From Talpa occidentalis (lineage: Eukaryota; Chordata; Mammalia; Eulipotyphla; Talpidae), in assembly GCF_014898055.3 (NCBI RefSeq), contig NW_023601433.1, forward strand, positions 23,983,641 to 24,047,640: a stretch of 64,000 nt of DNA. Direction: 5' to 3'. Position numbers and translations under genes: made by a program. Below the pieces are notes generated by a model. It searched no databases. It was not told the DNA's origin and saw only the letters and a list, made by a program, of their open reading frames with translations. Below, one piece after another: positions 54,930 to 64,000 of the stretch. Positions within the stretch are counted from its first letter, which is position 1; the number at the start of each line of letters is the position of its first letter.

Positions 54930-56513
54930 ACCAAACTATCCCAGGGGGATACAACCTAGGACCCAGTGAGTGGCCGTTATGGTGTCCACATGCTCATCCA
55001 ACCCACGGGCCCATTTCAGCTCCCATCACCTGCCCTGCCCATGTGATCAGGTCTTAATTCCATTCAGATCCTTTTTTGTCACTGCTCCTGAGACCTTTCC
55101 TCACTTTCACAGGGATGAAGAACAAGGACGGCTCCTGCATGGGTGGCCTCCTTGGTGGCCTCTTTCAGTCAGGAGGTCTTCACGTCTAGGCCTCCTTTTC
55201 TTTCTACTTTTATTTCTGTCAGTTTTTCACTGGCTGTATTGACAGCGTATGCTGAAGACAAAGCCTGTCAGCCTCAGTGCTTTGGCCCCTGATGTTCTAT
55301 CTGTTTGAAGGGCCTGTTCCCTCACTTCCTTCCCCTCCTCAGAGGGGCCTTCCCAGGACACTTTGCTCAAACACACCCCTTTCTGCACTGTCACCTCTTT
55401 TCAGCCCTCTCTCCATCACACCTTTTCATCCCTACCTGGCATGGCTGCTCCCCACACTGCACGTCCTTACCCCGCAGATCTGTGACCATGTGGGCAGGCG
55501 GTGCTCGCTCCAGGTGCCTTGGCCTTTCCTCCTTCTGGGTGGACTGGACACCTTCACCCCATCCTGACAGCCGTGAGCACAGAACATCTTGCCACCTATG
55601 TGTGTCGTCTTCATTGACTTCACAGTGTAGGGCAGTTTCCAGGGTATCCATGGGTCTCCTGGGGATCCCCAATCAGTGCAGGTTCTGACCCACTCGGCTG
55701 CTCAGGAATGCATGAAGCTGGACCTCTGTGATCCTCCTTGCCCATAAAGCAACACACCAAAGCCTGACAGTTTTCCACATCCAGCCCTCTCTCCCCCTAG
55801 TCCTCCTGAAAGTACTCCCCAACACTGCCATAGGCCGCCCACAGGGAGATACTCCTCACTTTGCCTTCCCTCTGGGGTCTCAACTTTCTCCCCAGATGAA
55901 ATCACAGAGGGTGCTGCCCCACCGATCCTGCTGGACCAGGTTCATCCCCTCCCCCAATCCCTGCCCACAGGCCCGGGCTGGGACTTCTCTCCAATTCTTG
56001 GGGGGCTCCTATCGGGAGGATGGGACTCACTCATGGTGGCAACACCCACCTGACAGTCCCGCTGCATAATGGCAGTGTGGAAATTCAAAGTGAAATAGAA
56101 GTAAATAGCCTGTGTTTTCTCCAAAGATAGTGACTATCTAAAAATTCTAAGATAAGTGGGGAAGAAAGTGTTCTTACAATCTTTGGTGGAAATGTTGGTT
56201 AGGATATCAATTTTGTGTGGTCTATGTGCAAATCCATTTCAAAATTGCTCAAATGGGTTGAGCTTAAGATTAGAATATTGGTTGTCATCATTGCTACCTT
56301 GAAAGTCACCAATTGTAAAAACAATAACGGGCCCTGATGGACATTGCAACCGGTGTCTGCATTGTATTTGTGATGTTCTTTCATTGACGGCTGACATCAG
56401 TTCATTTGGAGTGAAATGTTTTCAGCTAAAGATAAAATTCCTTTTTTAAAAAAGAGGCTTTAGACATTGATGTCATTCTCAAGGTTTCTTGAAATGGCTC
56501 TGGTTATTCCCAG

Positions 56514-56515
<2 letters not shown>
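54930..56515. other. Unique non-coding sequence
   Basis: No recognised gene or repeat. Open frames here have no recognisable protein character. Confidence 0.4.

Positions 56516-56516
<1 letters not shown>

Positions 56517-56546
<30 letters not shown>
56517..56546. repeat. Poly(T) run
   Basis: About 29 T in a row with no element recognised beside it. Confidence 0.8.
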
Positions 56547-56547
<1 letters not shown>

Positions 56548-56921
56548 CGTTCCTCATTTCTTAATTTAAGTGTTAGCACCCAAATAAGTTAGCATGCTTC
56601 TGATGTTGGATGGTTGGCAAACCTGCCCAAAAGTAAGACCAATGCTGAACTTCCACAAAATTGTAAACATATATTTTGCCACCGCCATCTCTCATGTTGA
56701 CTGTGGAATTTCTGCTAACATAATCAGGATTGGAGTTCTAGGATGAGACAAAAAATGAAAGCTTGCTGTTGGGCAAGACATTGAGGGTGGATATTGTTGC
56801 AGGTGGCCTTGATGTCCCAGCCAGATAAGACACTGGCAAGCAGCAAGATAAAGGGCCTCACACCGTGGGACCCAAGCTAAAGAGCCTCACACCATGGGGC
56901 TGAAGATTTAACATCCCTTTG

Positions 56922-57381
56922 TTTTTTTTTTTTTTTGTTCTTGGTCATAAAAAGAGAAAAATTCTCAGAAAGTACATTAGGCAATAAATTATATGTATCA
57001 GTATACTGCAAGCAAATGGCACAGAAAATTATCTGTTTAGAAATTATTTATTAAACAATTTGGCCCACTTGACAGTGGAAGACAATTTATTGTCCTTGAC
57101 ACCACAAGATGGTCATGTGGAACTCTTGATGGTGCAACAGGACAGTCGTAGACACTGGGCTTGAACTGACACAGATACAATAAAGACTTTACATGTTGTT
57201 TCAAATTTGTTCTGTACAGAGGAATCCAGCTGCAATGGGTTCCTACTGTCAGAAAGCTGCTGAAAACAGTTAATCCTGTCATGACTCCCAAGAGACCATT
57301 TAGGGAGGCATCTGGTTTGACACAAACTGAAAGCTTCCTGGAGACCACCTGTCTGTAGATTGCAGATGAGAAGAGTAACAT
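56922..57381 (-). pseudogene. Possible retropseudogene of unknown origin
   Basis: On the - strand an open frame of 114 codons (57,381-57,037) is followed by an AT-rich stretch and an A-run at about 56,937-56,922. This arrangement resembles the 3' end of a processed mRNA copy. I do not recognise the protein in either open frame and saw no clear target duplication. It could equally be chance. Confidence 0.3.
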
Positions 57382-58195
57382 AAAAGGATCTCTTTCAGCT
57401 AAATACTGAACTTTCAGAGTTAGTGCTATTTTTTTTTTCAGTGTGATTTAATATTGTCCTCCAAAAGTACTCATGGGAAGCATTTGGAGCACAAGTGGTT
57501 GTCCTTCATAACAAGAGAATGTAAAAACTCAGAAGTGAGATATCTGTGTGTTTTAATCACTCTTGAGAAAAATTTCATAAAAAGTAACTCTTTTAACTAA
57601 ATATTGAACTTACAGAGTTAGAACAGGTTTTCTTTGAATAACACCTCTTGACCCAACAGCACACTTGGAGGTATTTGCAAAAAAAGGTTCTTTTTTCTCA
57701 CAACAAGAAAATATGAAAACACACAAGCAAGACATCTGTGTATTTACCTACTTTCCTGGGAAAAGTAACAAACAAGTAATTCTTTCAATGAAATATCGAA
57801 CTTTCAGAGTTAGACAGGTTTTCTTTGGAACAAACACCTCCTGTGCTCAAAAGCACTTTAGGAGTAATTTTGAGCACAAGTGTTTTTCTCACAACAAGAG
57901 AATGCTGATACACACAAGTGAGATATCTGTGCATTTTACTTACTTTCTTGAGAAAAATAACATAAAAAAAAAAACTCATCATTGACTTTCAGAACAGTGC
58001 ATTTTTTCCAGTGAGATTCAGCATTTTTACCAAAAAGCACTCTTTGGAGGCATTTGGAGAACAAGTATTTATTCTCATAACAAGAGAATGTAAAAAAAAA
58101 AAAAAAAAAAAAACAGATGTAAGATGTCTTTGTATTTCACTTATTTTTCTTGAGAAAAGTAATATAGAAGTAAATCTTATAACACCACGTATATT
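57360..58195 (+). repeat. Tandem array of ~190-bp units (about 4 copies)
   Basis: The landmark AACAAGAGAATG or close variants occurs at 57,510, 57,702, 57,893 and 58,079 (periods 192, 191 and 186). Each unit also carries GAACTTTCAGAGTTAG, a CAAAAGCACT-like stretch, GAGATATCTGTG and CTTGAGAAAA in the same order. Units differ by roughly 15-25 % by eye. No relation to the SINE or L1 families here was seen. Confidence 0.88.
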
Positions 58196-58905
58196 AGATA
58201 TTTGCATATGCATCTTCCCTGCACCTGGCATACTCTTTGTATCAGTGAGGTATCACCGTCAAAGCCATAATATTGATAATAAACTGGAATGACCCTTCTG
58301 TGTGTTCCAGTAGTGCCCTGTATTGCATCTATGTTGGTATATATGATTCATGGCAATTGCCTGTTTGTTTCTTTTTCTAGTTTACAGTGTATTCCTGTTG
58401 AGGGTGGGCTGTGTCTTGTCAAGTTACTTAATTACAAAGCCTTTTAGCTAAAGAATATAATACTTGAGTGAGCCCAGAGGAGGAATGGGCATCCAAGGCC
58501 GGGGCAGACCGTGTGTGCAGGAAAGTGTGTCTCTGACTCGCCATTTTAAAACAGGAACCTTCCTTCAATAAAGACTGCTTGAAACTGGGAGACGGCTCCT
58601 TGCACCGCCAGAGGTGAGCTGAAGGCACCCACAAGCCTGGTCCCACCTGGCAGGGAGATGGAGCCCACTGGGAGATCCACTGATTTAGAGCCCAGAGTGC
58701 AATCCAGCTGCCCCACCTCCAGGGAAGTCTGTGGGACTTCAAGACACACCTTTGGAATTAAACAAACACAGAAGGAGGAGATATACTGTGATGGCGACCA
58801 TTAACATACTCAAAGTACCACTGCCTCACTGGACTTCTGGCATAACAGTATTTGACTCAATTGGACCGCCAGTGTCCGAAATCCCGGAGAAAGCACACCA
58901 AAAAG

Positions 58906-59855
58906 ATGCTGGCCAGTACCAGCAACACAGTGCCCCAACACATAGGGCGAATTAGGAAACAGGCAGCAGGGAAAAAAAAAAAAAAAACTACATGCAACCT
59001 AGCAACTCCTCAGGAAAAAGACACACCACAAAAAGAAAACCAGCCACCAGATTGCAACGACAATGATTGGAAGAACTTCTGAGCCTTCCAGAAAGAGAAT
59101 GTAAAATTGTTGTGATGAAAAAACTGAAAGAAGTTATTAAGGAAAATAAACTCAGAAGAATAAAATTGAGTCTGTAAAGAGAGAAATGAAGGAAATGCAA
59201 GAGAGAAAAGGATTAACAGAGAGCTGAAGAATGCTGGGAAAAGCAGTGATAACAGAAGGGTGAAATGGAAGAATGATTAAGCACTCTCGAAGACACAGAA
59301 ATAAAAATAACCAAAACAGAAAGGAAAGAGAAGTAGGAATGAAAAAGACTGAAGAAAGACTTCAGGAAAGGAAATGAGGAAAGACTTGAGGAAAGGAAAT
59401 GTAAGAGTTATATAAATCCCAGAAGGAGAGGAGAGAGACCTAGGAACAGAGAAAATATTCAAGGAAATAATTGAAGAGAACTTCCCAAACATGAAGAAGG
59501 AGCTGGAAATCAACATACAAGAAGCAAGAAGAACACCAAACTTCCATGATGAAAGGAAAAATACAGCAAGACACATAATAGTAAAGCTCCCAAGAATCCA
59601 AGACAAGGAAAAAATAATGAATCTGACAAGAGGTAATAAATAGATAACATACAAAGGAAAACCAATCAGGCTGACATCAGACTTCTCTGAAGAAACACTA
59701 CAGGCAAGGAGAGAGTGGAGGGACATAGTCAACAGACTCTAAGACAACAAATACCAACCAAGAATACTCTATCCTGCAAAGCTTTCCTTCCTCTATGAGG
59801 AAAGAATAAGGACCACCCAAAGAGAAACTCTGGAATTTCATTACCACTAAACCCC
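58906..59855 (+). pseudogene. L1 ORF1, decayed
   Basis: It begins MLASTSNTVPQHIGRIRKQ, parallel to the ORF1 start of the other L1. Later stretches match ORF1 (NFHDERKN near 59,542; the segment before ..FHYH near 59,845) but in changing frames. Confidence 0.8.
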
Positions 59856-59979
59856 CACTCCAAAAAATACTACAAGGAGTCCTAAAGCTAGGACCAACAG
59901 AGGGATGAATAACACCAAAACAAGGCCAAAAAAGTTATTAAAATGATAAATAAATAAAATCAGAGGAAAGCCAAACACA

Positions 59980-61224
59980 ATGGCAAATACCGATGCTAAC
60001 ATATCAATATTAACTCTAAATGCAAATGGACTAAACTCCTCAATTACAAGACACAGAGTCGCAGCCTGGATTAAGAACCAAAACCCAACCTTTTGCTGTC
60101 TCCAGAAAACACATTTAACTACAAAAGATAAAAATAGACTCAAAGGTAAAGGATGGAAAACAATCCTATAATCAAATGGACCAAAAAAAGAAGGCAGGAA
60201 CAGCTCTGCTTATATCAGATAAAACAGATTTCAAACTCAAAAGGTAAAAAGAGACCCCAATGGTCACTACATCGTGATCAAGGGGAGAATACATCAAGAA
60301 GAAATAACACTCATTAACATATACTCACCCAATGAAGGAGCACCAAAATATATCAGACGACTATTATCATCTCTGAAAACAGACATCAGAGAAAACACAT
60401 ATGTAGTAGGAGAGTTCAACACACCACTATCAACAATGGATAGATCAATGAGACAAAAAATAAGCAAGCACACTTAAGCGCTAAATAAGCTCATGGGCAT
60501 AAAAGACATCTATAGAACACTAAACCCCCAAAAATCTGAGTACATATTTTTCTCAAGCACACATGGATCATTCTCCAGGATTGATCACATACTGGGACAC
60601 AAAACAAACATCAAAAGATACACCAATATTGAAATGATATGAAACATCTTCTCTGACCACAAAGGCATCAAACTATAAATAAACCATAAAAAAGGCAAGG
60701 GACTCTCCTACCTCATGGAGATTGAAACCCACACTACTGGAAGACCACTGGACTAAAGAGATCAAAGAAGAAATTAAAAAATACTTTGAGTTGAATAACA
60801 AGGAGGACACCAATTTCCTAAACATATGGGACACAGCAAAAGCAGTAATAAGAGGAAAATATATAGCAATAGAGGCTCACATCAAGAAACAAGAAAGAAC
60901 CCAAAGAAACAACCTAAGCTCAAAGCTCAAAGAACTAGAAAAAGGACAACAAAAAAACCCCAAAACCAGTAGAAGAAAAGAAATAAAAATCAAAGAAGAA
61001 ATAAATGAAATCAAAACTAAAAATTAAAAAAAAATCCAAAAGATCAATGAAACCAAAAGCTCATTCTTAAAAAAAAAAAAAAAATGAAATAGGCAAGCTC
61101 CTAGCCAGACTCATAAAGGAAAAACAGGAGAAAGCACAAATAAATAGGATCACAAATGAAAGATGAAAAATCACAACAGACACAGCAGAAATCAAAAGAA
61201 TAATCAGAAACTACTATGAACAGT
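59980..61224 (+). pseudogene. L1 ORF2 5' part (endonuclease), decayed and cut
   Basis: It starts MANTDANISILTLNANGLN and keeps INIYSPNEGAPKYIR and the expected GDF motif as GEFNTPLS. It is broken by frameshifts near 60,170 and a stop near 60,475. It is cut off by the ERV insertion at 61,225, before the reverse-transcriptase core. Confidence 0.85.
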
Positions 61225-61755
61225 TGTAGGGGGGAAACAGTAGTAGGGGGGAAAGGGCAGGGAGAGGGAGTGTTGTAGAGCAACCCCGATACAAAACGGG
61301 GTGCCTGACTGTGGGTCCTCACCCACGCGCTTAAAAGGACTTATCAATGCTCTACTGCAGGCACACGTGAAAGGTTAATAAAAGGTTTATTTACAAAGGG
61401 AAGGGGAAATGAGGAAATGTACAGCTCTGGAAGAAAAGTGGGAGACAAAATTTTAAATGAGTCCTACCCGATCCGCCGATTAGGAATCCCAAAATGGCGC
61501 TCTAAGAGCTGGCCGCCAGCCAGGAGCCGTGAAGCCAGGAGGCGAGCGATCGCGAGCCAGAGAGAGCCCAAGGCCCACGTGTTTGTTTTTTTATATCCAA
61601 CCTGGCTGCCCAACTCCACCCTCAGGTCCCAGCCACCCTCCCTTGGTGGTGATGGGATTTGTCTTTCCCAGAGTCTTGATGTCTTTAGTCTGGAGTGGGG
61701 GTGGAGTCCACAAAGCCTGTATGGGATTAACTCAGGACATCACTTCCCCCTAACA
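61225..61755 (-). repeat. 3' LTR of the class I ERV
   Basis: 531 bases with TG..CA ends on both strands (TGTAGGGGGG .. CCCCCTAACA on the + strand). On the ERV strand a CTTTTATTAACC segment lies near 61,373-61,386. The polypurine tract adjoins at 61,756. Confidence 0.82.
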
Positions 61756-61772
61756 ATTCCCCCCTTTCACTT
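61756..61772 (-). other. Polypurine tract of the class I ERV
   Basis: The + strand ATTCCCCCCTTTCACTT reads AAGTGAAAGGGGGGAAT on the ERV strand, directly upstream of the LTR. Confidence 0.8.
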
Positions 61773-63710
61773 TTTGCCACCATTTCCATGGTGATGAAGA
61801 TCAAACATATGGATGCTGGGATACAGTCTCAGATGAAAGTTTTCCAGGGTTCCAGTCTGAAAGAAAACGAATCCCTCCAGGTATTGTCCATTGTGGAAAG
61901 CAAAAGTCCTCCATTCCTGGAAAAACAGTTCATCAGTCCCAGCCGAAAGAAAACATCTGGAGGCATTAGCCAGAACAAGACAGCAGATATGTCAAAATCA
62001 CAGGAAAAAAAATGTTAAAATGGTTCAACTTATGCAAAAATGAATTCTCTCAACCTTGATCCCAAACTTTAACAGCATAGCAAAACTTTGCAAATTAAGT
62101 CTACTTTTAAACCATTTGCCTATTTTTGCATAAAATCACAGGGCAGAATAACTAAGCAGCAATTTTAGCTGGCTTTGTTGAAATACTCCATATAGGACCA
62201 GAGCGAACCATTGGCATCCGGTCGATGTAGGCTTCAGGTACAAAGTTAGTCTCATCAGACTCCACCTGGGCTTTCCTCTTCTCGAGGGTACCAGGGCATT
62301 TTCGTTGGCCGGGTTGTCCAGTCCTGCCAATGGAGGCAAGCTTCCTCACCTTCTTTGGAGGTCTCTGGAACCCTACAAACAAGGCAAACAGGTTCTCCTC
62401 TTCTTGGTTCAGCTCTGTTTCAACTTTCTGGAAGAGCTCCACACAAAGCCACACAATGAAACTTATGTCCAATTTTTTCCAGTTTAAACAAAATCCCTAT
62501 GGAAGTCAGACTCTGAGATAAGTAGTAAAAGATTACTACCACTATTTTTATGCTGTGTTGGTATCAAGGGGAGAGAAAATGCAAACACAATTTAGCTTTG
62601 TTGGGAAAAAAAATTACAACCTTGCTGCAGATCCTGGTCACCAAAACAAGAAAACTTTGTGGATTTAGAACAAAATGCAAAAAAATCATGAGTAGTATGT
62701 CAAGGAAAACTTAGTAAATATGAGGTGTATTTCCAAGTCTATTCAGTCCTTAGTAGAAAAGTTTTACTCTCAACAGTTCCATCAATAGGAATCTGTTGAG
62801 ACCTTTTCTCCCTATATTTTCAGAAACAATTCCTGTAGATATTAAACAATTGAAGTATACAATATTACAAGGTGACAATCATCATTGACAATTTACATCC
62901 ATATCAGGTCAAGGTGTTATTACCCGTTTTCCCAAGTGACAATGCTTCCCTTCTAGTTTTACTCTACTAGGTGAGCCAAATAGAACAAATTCATCTAATG
63001 CCTTTCCCAGGAGGAAAGGGAGAAACTTTGTGGAGTGTCTCAGGAGCTCTACTGAGGTTCCACAAAATTTCCTTGCATCAGCCAAATGACAGGCTATCAA
63101 ATTTGTACTTGAATTTAGATTTCTGGGAAGCTTTGCCATAAATATCAGAAAAATAACAGAAACAACAATGTTCAATCTCTATGAAGGCACCGGCTTAGTT
63201 CAGTAGCACAATGTTGACAATGAAACCATAACCTTTAGTTTTTCTCATAACTGGAGACTCTTTTTTGCATCGTCTATGGGCACCATGTATACCAATTTGT
63301 CAATCACTGGAGGTCAAGACAAGGACACAAGGAAAGGACATACAGACATACAACATATAGACACAAAGAGCTCTTTAGTTACCATTTATCACGCGTGGGA
63401 TATCTCATGCAACTGCAGTTTCACTCATTGGCCAAAGTAACAAAAAGAAAGCAGAGAAAAAAATCTCAAAGGTAAAAAAAAAACCAAAAAGTTAAAAAAA
63501 ATAACAAAATCAAAATCAAGATTGAAAACCTTTCTGTGTAAATAAAAATAGTGGCAGCATATGCATGATCCTAGATGTTATTTCACGTCTCCTAAACTTT
63601 GAAAGGAAGAAGATTGGTTAGAGCATGTTAGTTTTCTCAGGGTTTCTTCAGGAAAAAAAATGAGTCCTTGGGTATCCTGTAACAATAACTGGAAAAGAAG
63701 TCAGTAACAT
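61773..63710 (-). other. Region between pol and 3' LTR of the class I ERV (degraded env or other)
   Basis: Open frames are short (106 codons at 62,472-62,152; 88 codons at 63,175-62,909). I could not recognise envelope landmarks such as a cleavage site followed by a fusion peptide. The region may be a heavily decayed env or unrelated 3' sequence. Confidence 0.4.
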
Positions 63711-64000
63711 TCAAGTTTTTGTCTGTTTCTTAAACAAATATCTCAAGTCCTCAATGGGTTCACAAGACCAATGGGACTTCGTCTCTGGGTCAGTTCCTCC
63801 TGGGGATTTCTTAACTCTGGAATGATGTACCCAGGGTTTTATGCCTGCAAGTTTCAGAGAAGTATGTGTGCTCAACAAGACATCATAGGGACCAGTCCAT
63901 TTTTCTGACAGCTGGTTTTGAGCATCCCCGCTCTGCCAAGTCTTCAGTAAGACCTGATCTCCAGGTTTGAAGGGATGCAATGGTTGATCAGGAGGCATAG
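63711..64000 (-). pseudogene. pol 3' end (integrase C-terminal domain) of the class I ERV
   Basis: The - strand frame is open for 95 codons, starting at the ATG at 63,998 and ending at 63,711. It contains HPFKPGDQVLLKTW, SEKWTGPYDVLLST and IKPWVHHSRVKK, the GPY-type C-terminal domain of gammaretroviral integrases, which binds DNA and chromatin. The rest of pol lies beyond the window. This short piece is undamaged, so this ERV may be younger than the class II provirus. Confidence 0.85.

Larger units (their letters stand above)
58440..61224 (+). mobile_element. Second L1 (5' UTR, ORF1, start of ORF2), interrupted by an ERV
   Basis: In + orientation: a 5' UTR without the 188-bp monomers (about 58,440-58,905), ORF1 (58,906-59,855), and ORF2 from 59,980. 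It stops at ..ACTATGAACAGT, where the retroviral LTR starts at 61,225. The rest presumably lies beyond the window on the far side of the ERV. It has many frameshifts and stops and is older than the L1 at 19.6-25.2 kb. Confidence 0.87.
61225..64000 (-). mobile_element. Class I (gammaretrovirus-like) ERV, partial
   Basis: On the - strand the 3' LTR is at 61,225-61,755, preceded by a polypurine tract, then about 2 kb where env would lie, and the integrase C-terminus at 63,711-64,000. The element continues past the window end. It interrupts the second L1. The integrase C-terminal type places it in class I. Confidence 0.8.

Noticed and set aside
57360..58195. CRISPR-like or defence array
   Set aside because: The units are ~190 bp without uniform short repeats and spacers, and the genome is mammalian.
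62152..62472. 106-codon - strand frame as an accessory ERV gene
   Set aside because: No recognisable motif, and other frames nearby are equally open.

Overview
This window is mammalian nuclear DNA, not bacterial or viral genome sequence. It has widely spaced exons with GT/AG splice sites, a CpG-island promoter, LINE-1 elements, one tRNA-derived SINE family in many copies, and endogenous retroviruses (ERVs). The SINE (head like GGGCCTCCC.GGTGGC.CAGCGGTTGA, body ending in a short A/T-rich tail) and an L1 with a monomer-type 5' UTR suggest a laurasiatherian mammal. A bat of the rhinolophoid type is my best guess, but that is inference only. Two host genes are recognisable: PTCHD3 (patched-domain protein 3) and exon 1 of RAB18 (a Rab GTPase). 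These two are neighbours in human as well.

Layout. 1-6,412 is arm A of a large inverted repeat and carries PTCHD3 exons 1 and 2 on the + strand. 6,674-13,780 is a complete but decayed class II (betaretrovirus-like) provirus on the - strand, sitting in PTCHD3 intron 2. PTCHD3 exon 3 (15,272-15,416) and exon 4 (16,975-18,475) follow. The gene is dead: at least four frameshifts, three nonsense codons and one lost splice donor. 19,606-25,161 is a nearly full-length L1 on the - strand with tandem ~188-bp promoter monomers. 25.2-29.6 kb is ordinary non-coding DNA. A CpG island at about 29.64-30.45 kb contains RAB18 exon 1 on the - strand. 31,573-38,352 is arm B of the inverted repeat, carrying second, also defective, copies of PTCHD3 exons 1 and 2 on the - strand. 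It is followed by unrecognised GC-rich sequence and a class III (ERVL-like) gag-pro-pol fragment.

A 100-N gap lies at 42,788-42,887. The 9.7 kb left of the gap (33,062-42,787) recurs almost identically to the right of it (42,888-52,602), and each copy is cut exactly at the gap. This is the signature of two overlapping allelic contigs that were never merged. The second set of PTCHD3, SINE and ERVL copies at 43-52.6 kb should therefore not be counted as real genes.

52.6-64 kb holds an orphan GC-rich island, a 5'-truncated L1 with a tiny 5' inversion, a possible retropseudogene, a ~190-bp four-unit tandem repeat, a second L1 on the + strand, and a class I (gammaretrovirus-like) ERV inserted into that L1 and running off the window end. 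I found no operon, defence locus or CRISPR-like system. The most informative features are structural: the inverted duplication, the contig-overlap artefact, PTCHD3 loss, and a SINE present in one repeat arm with a clean empty site in the other.
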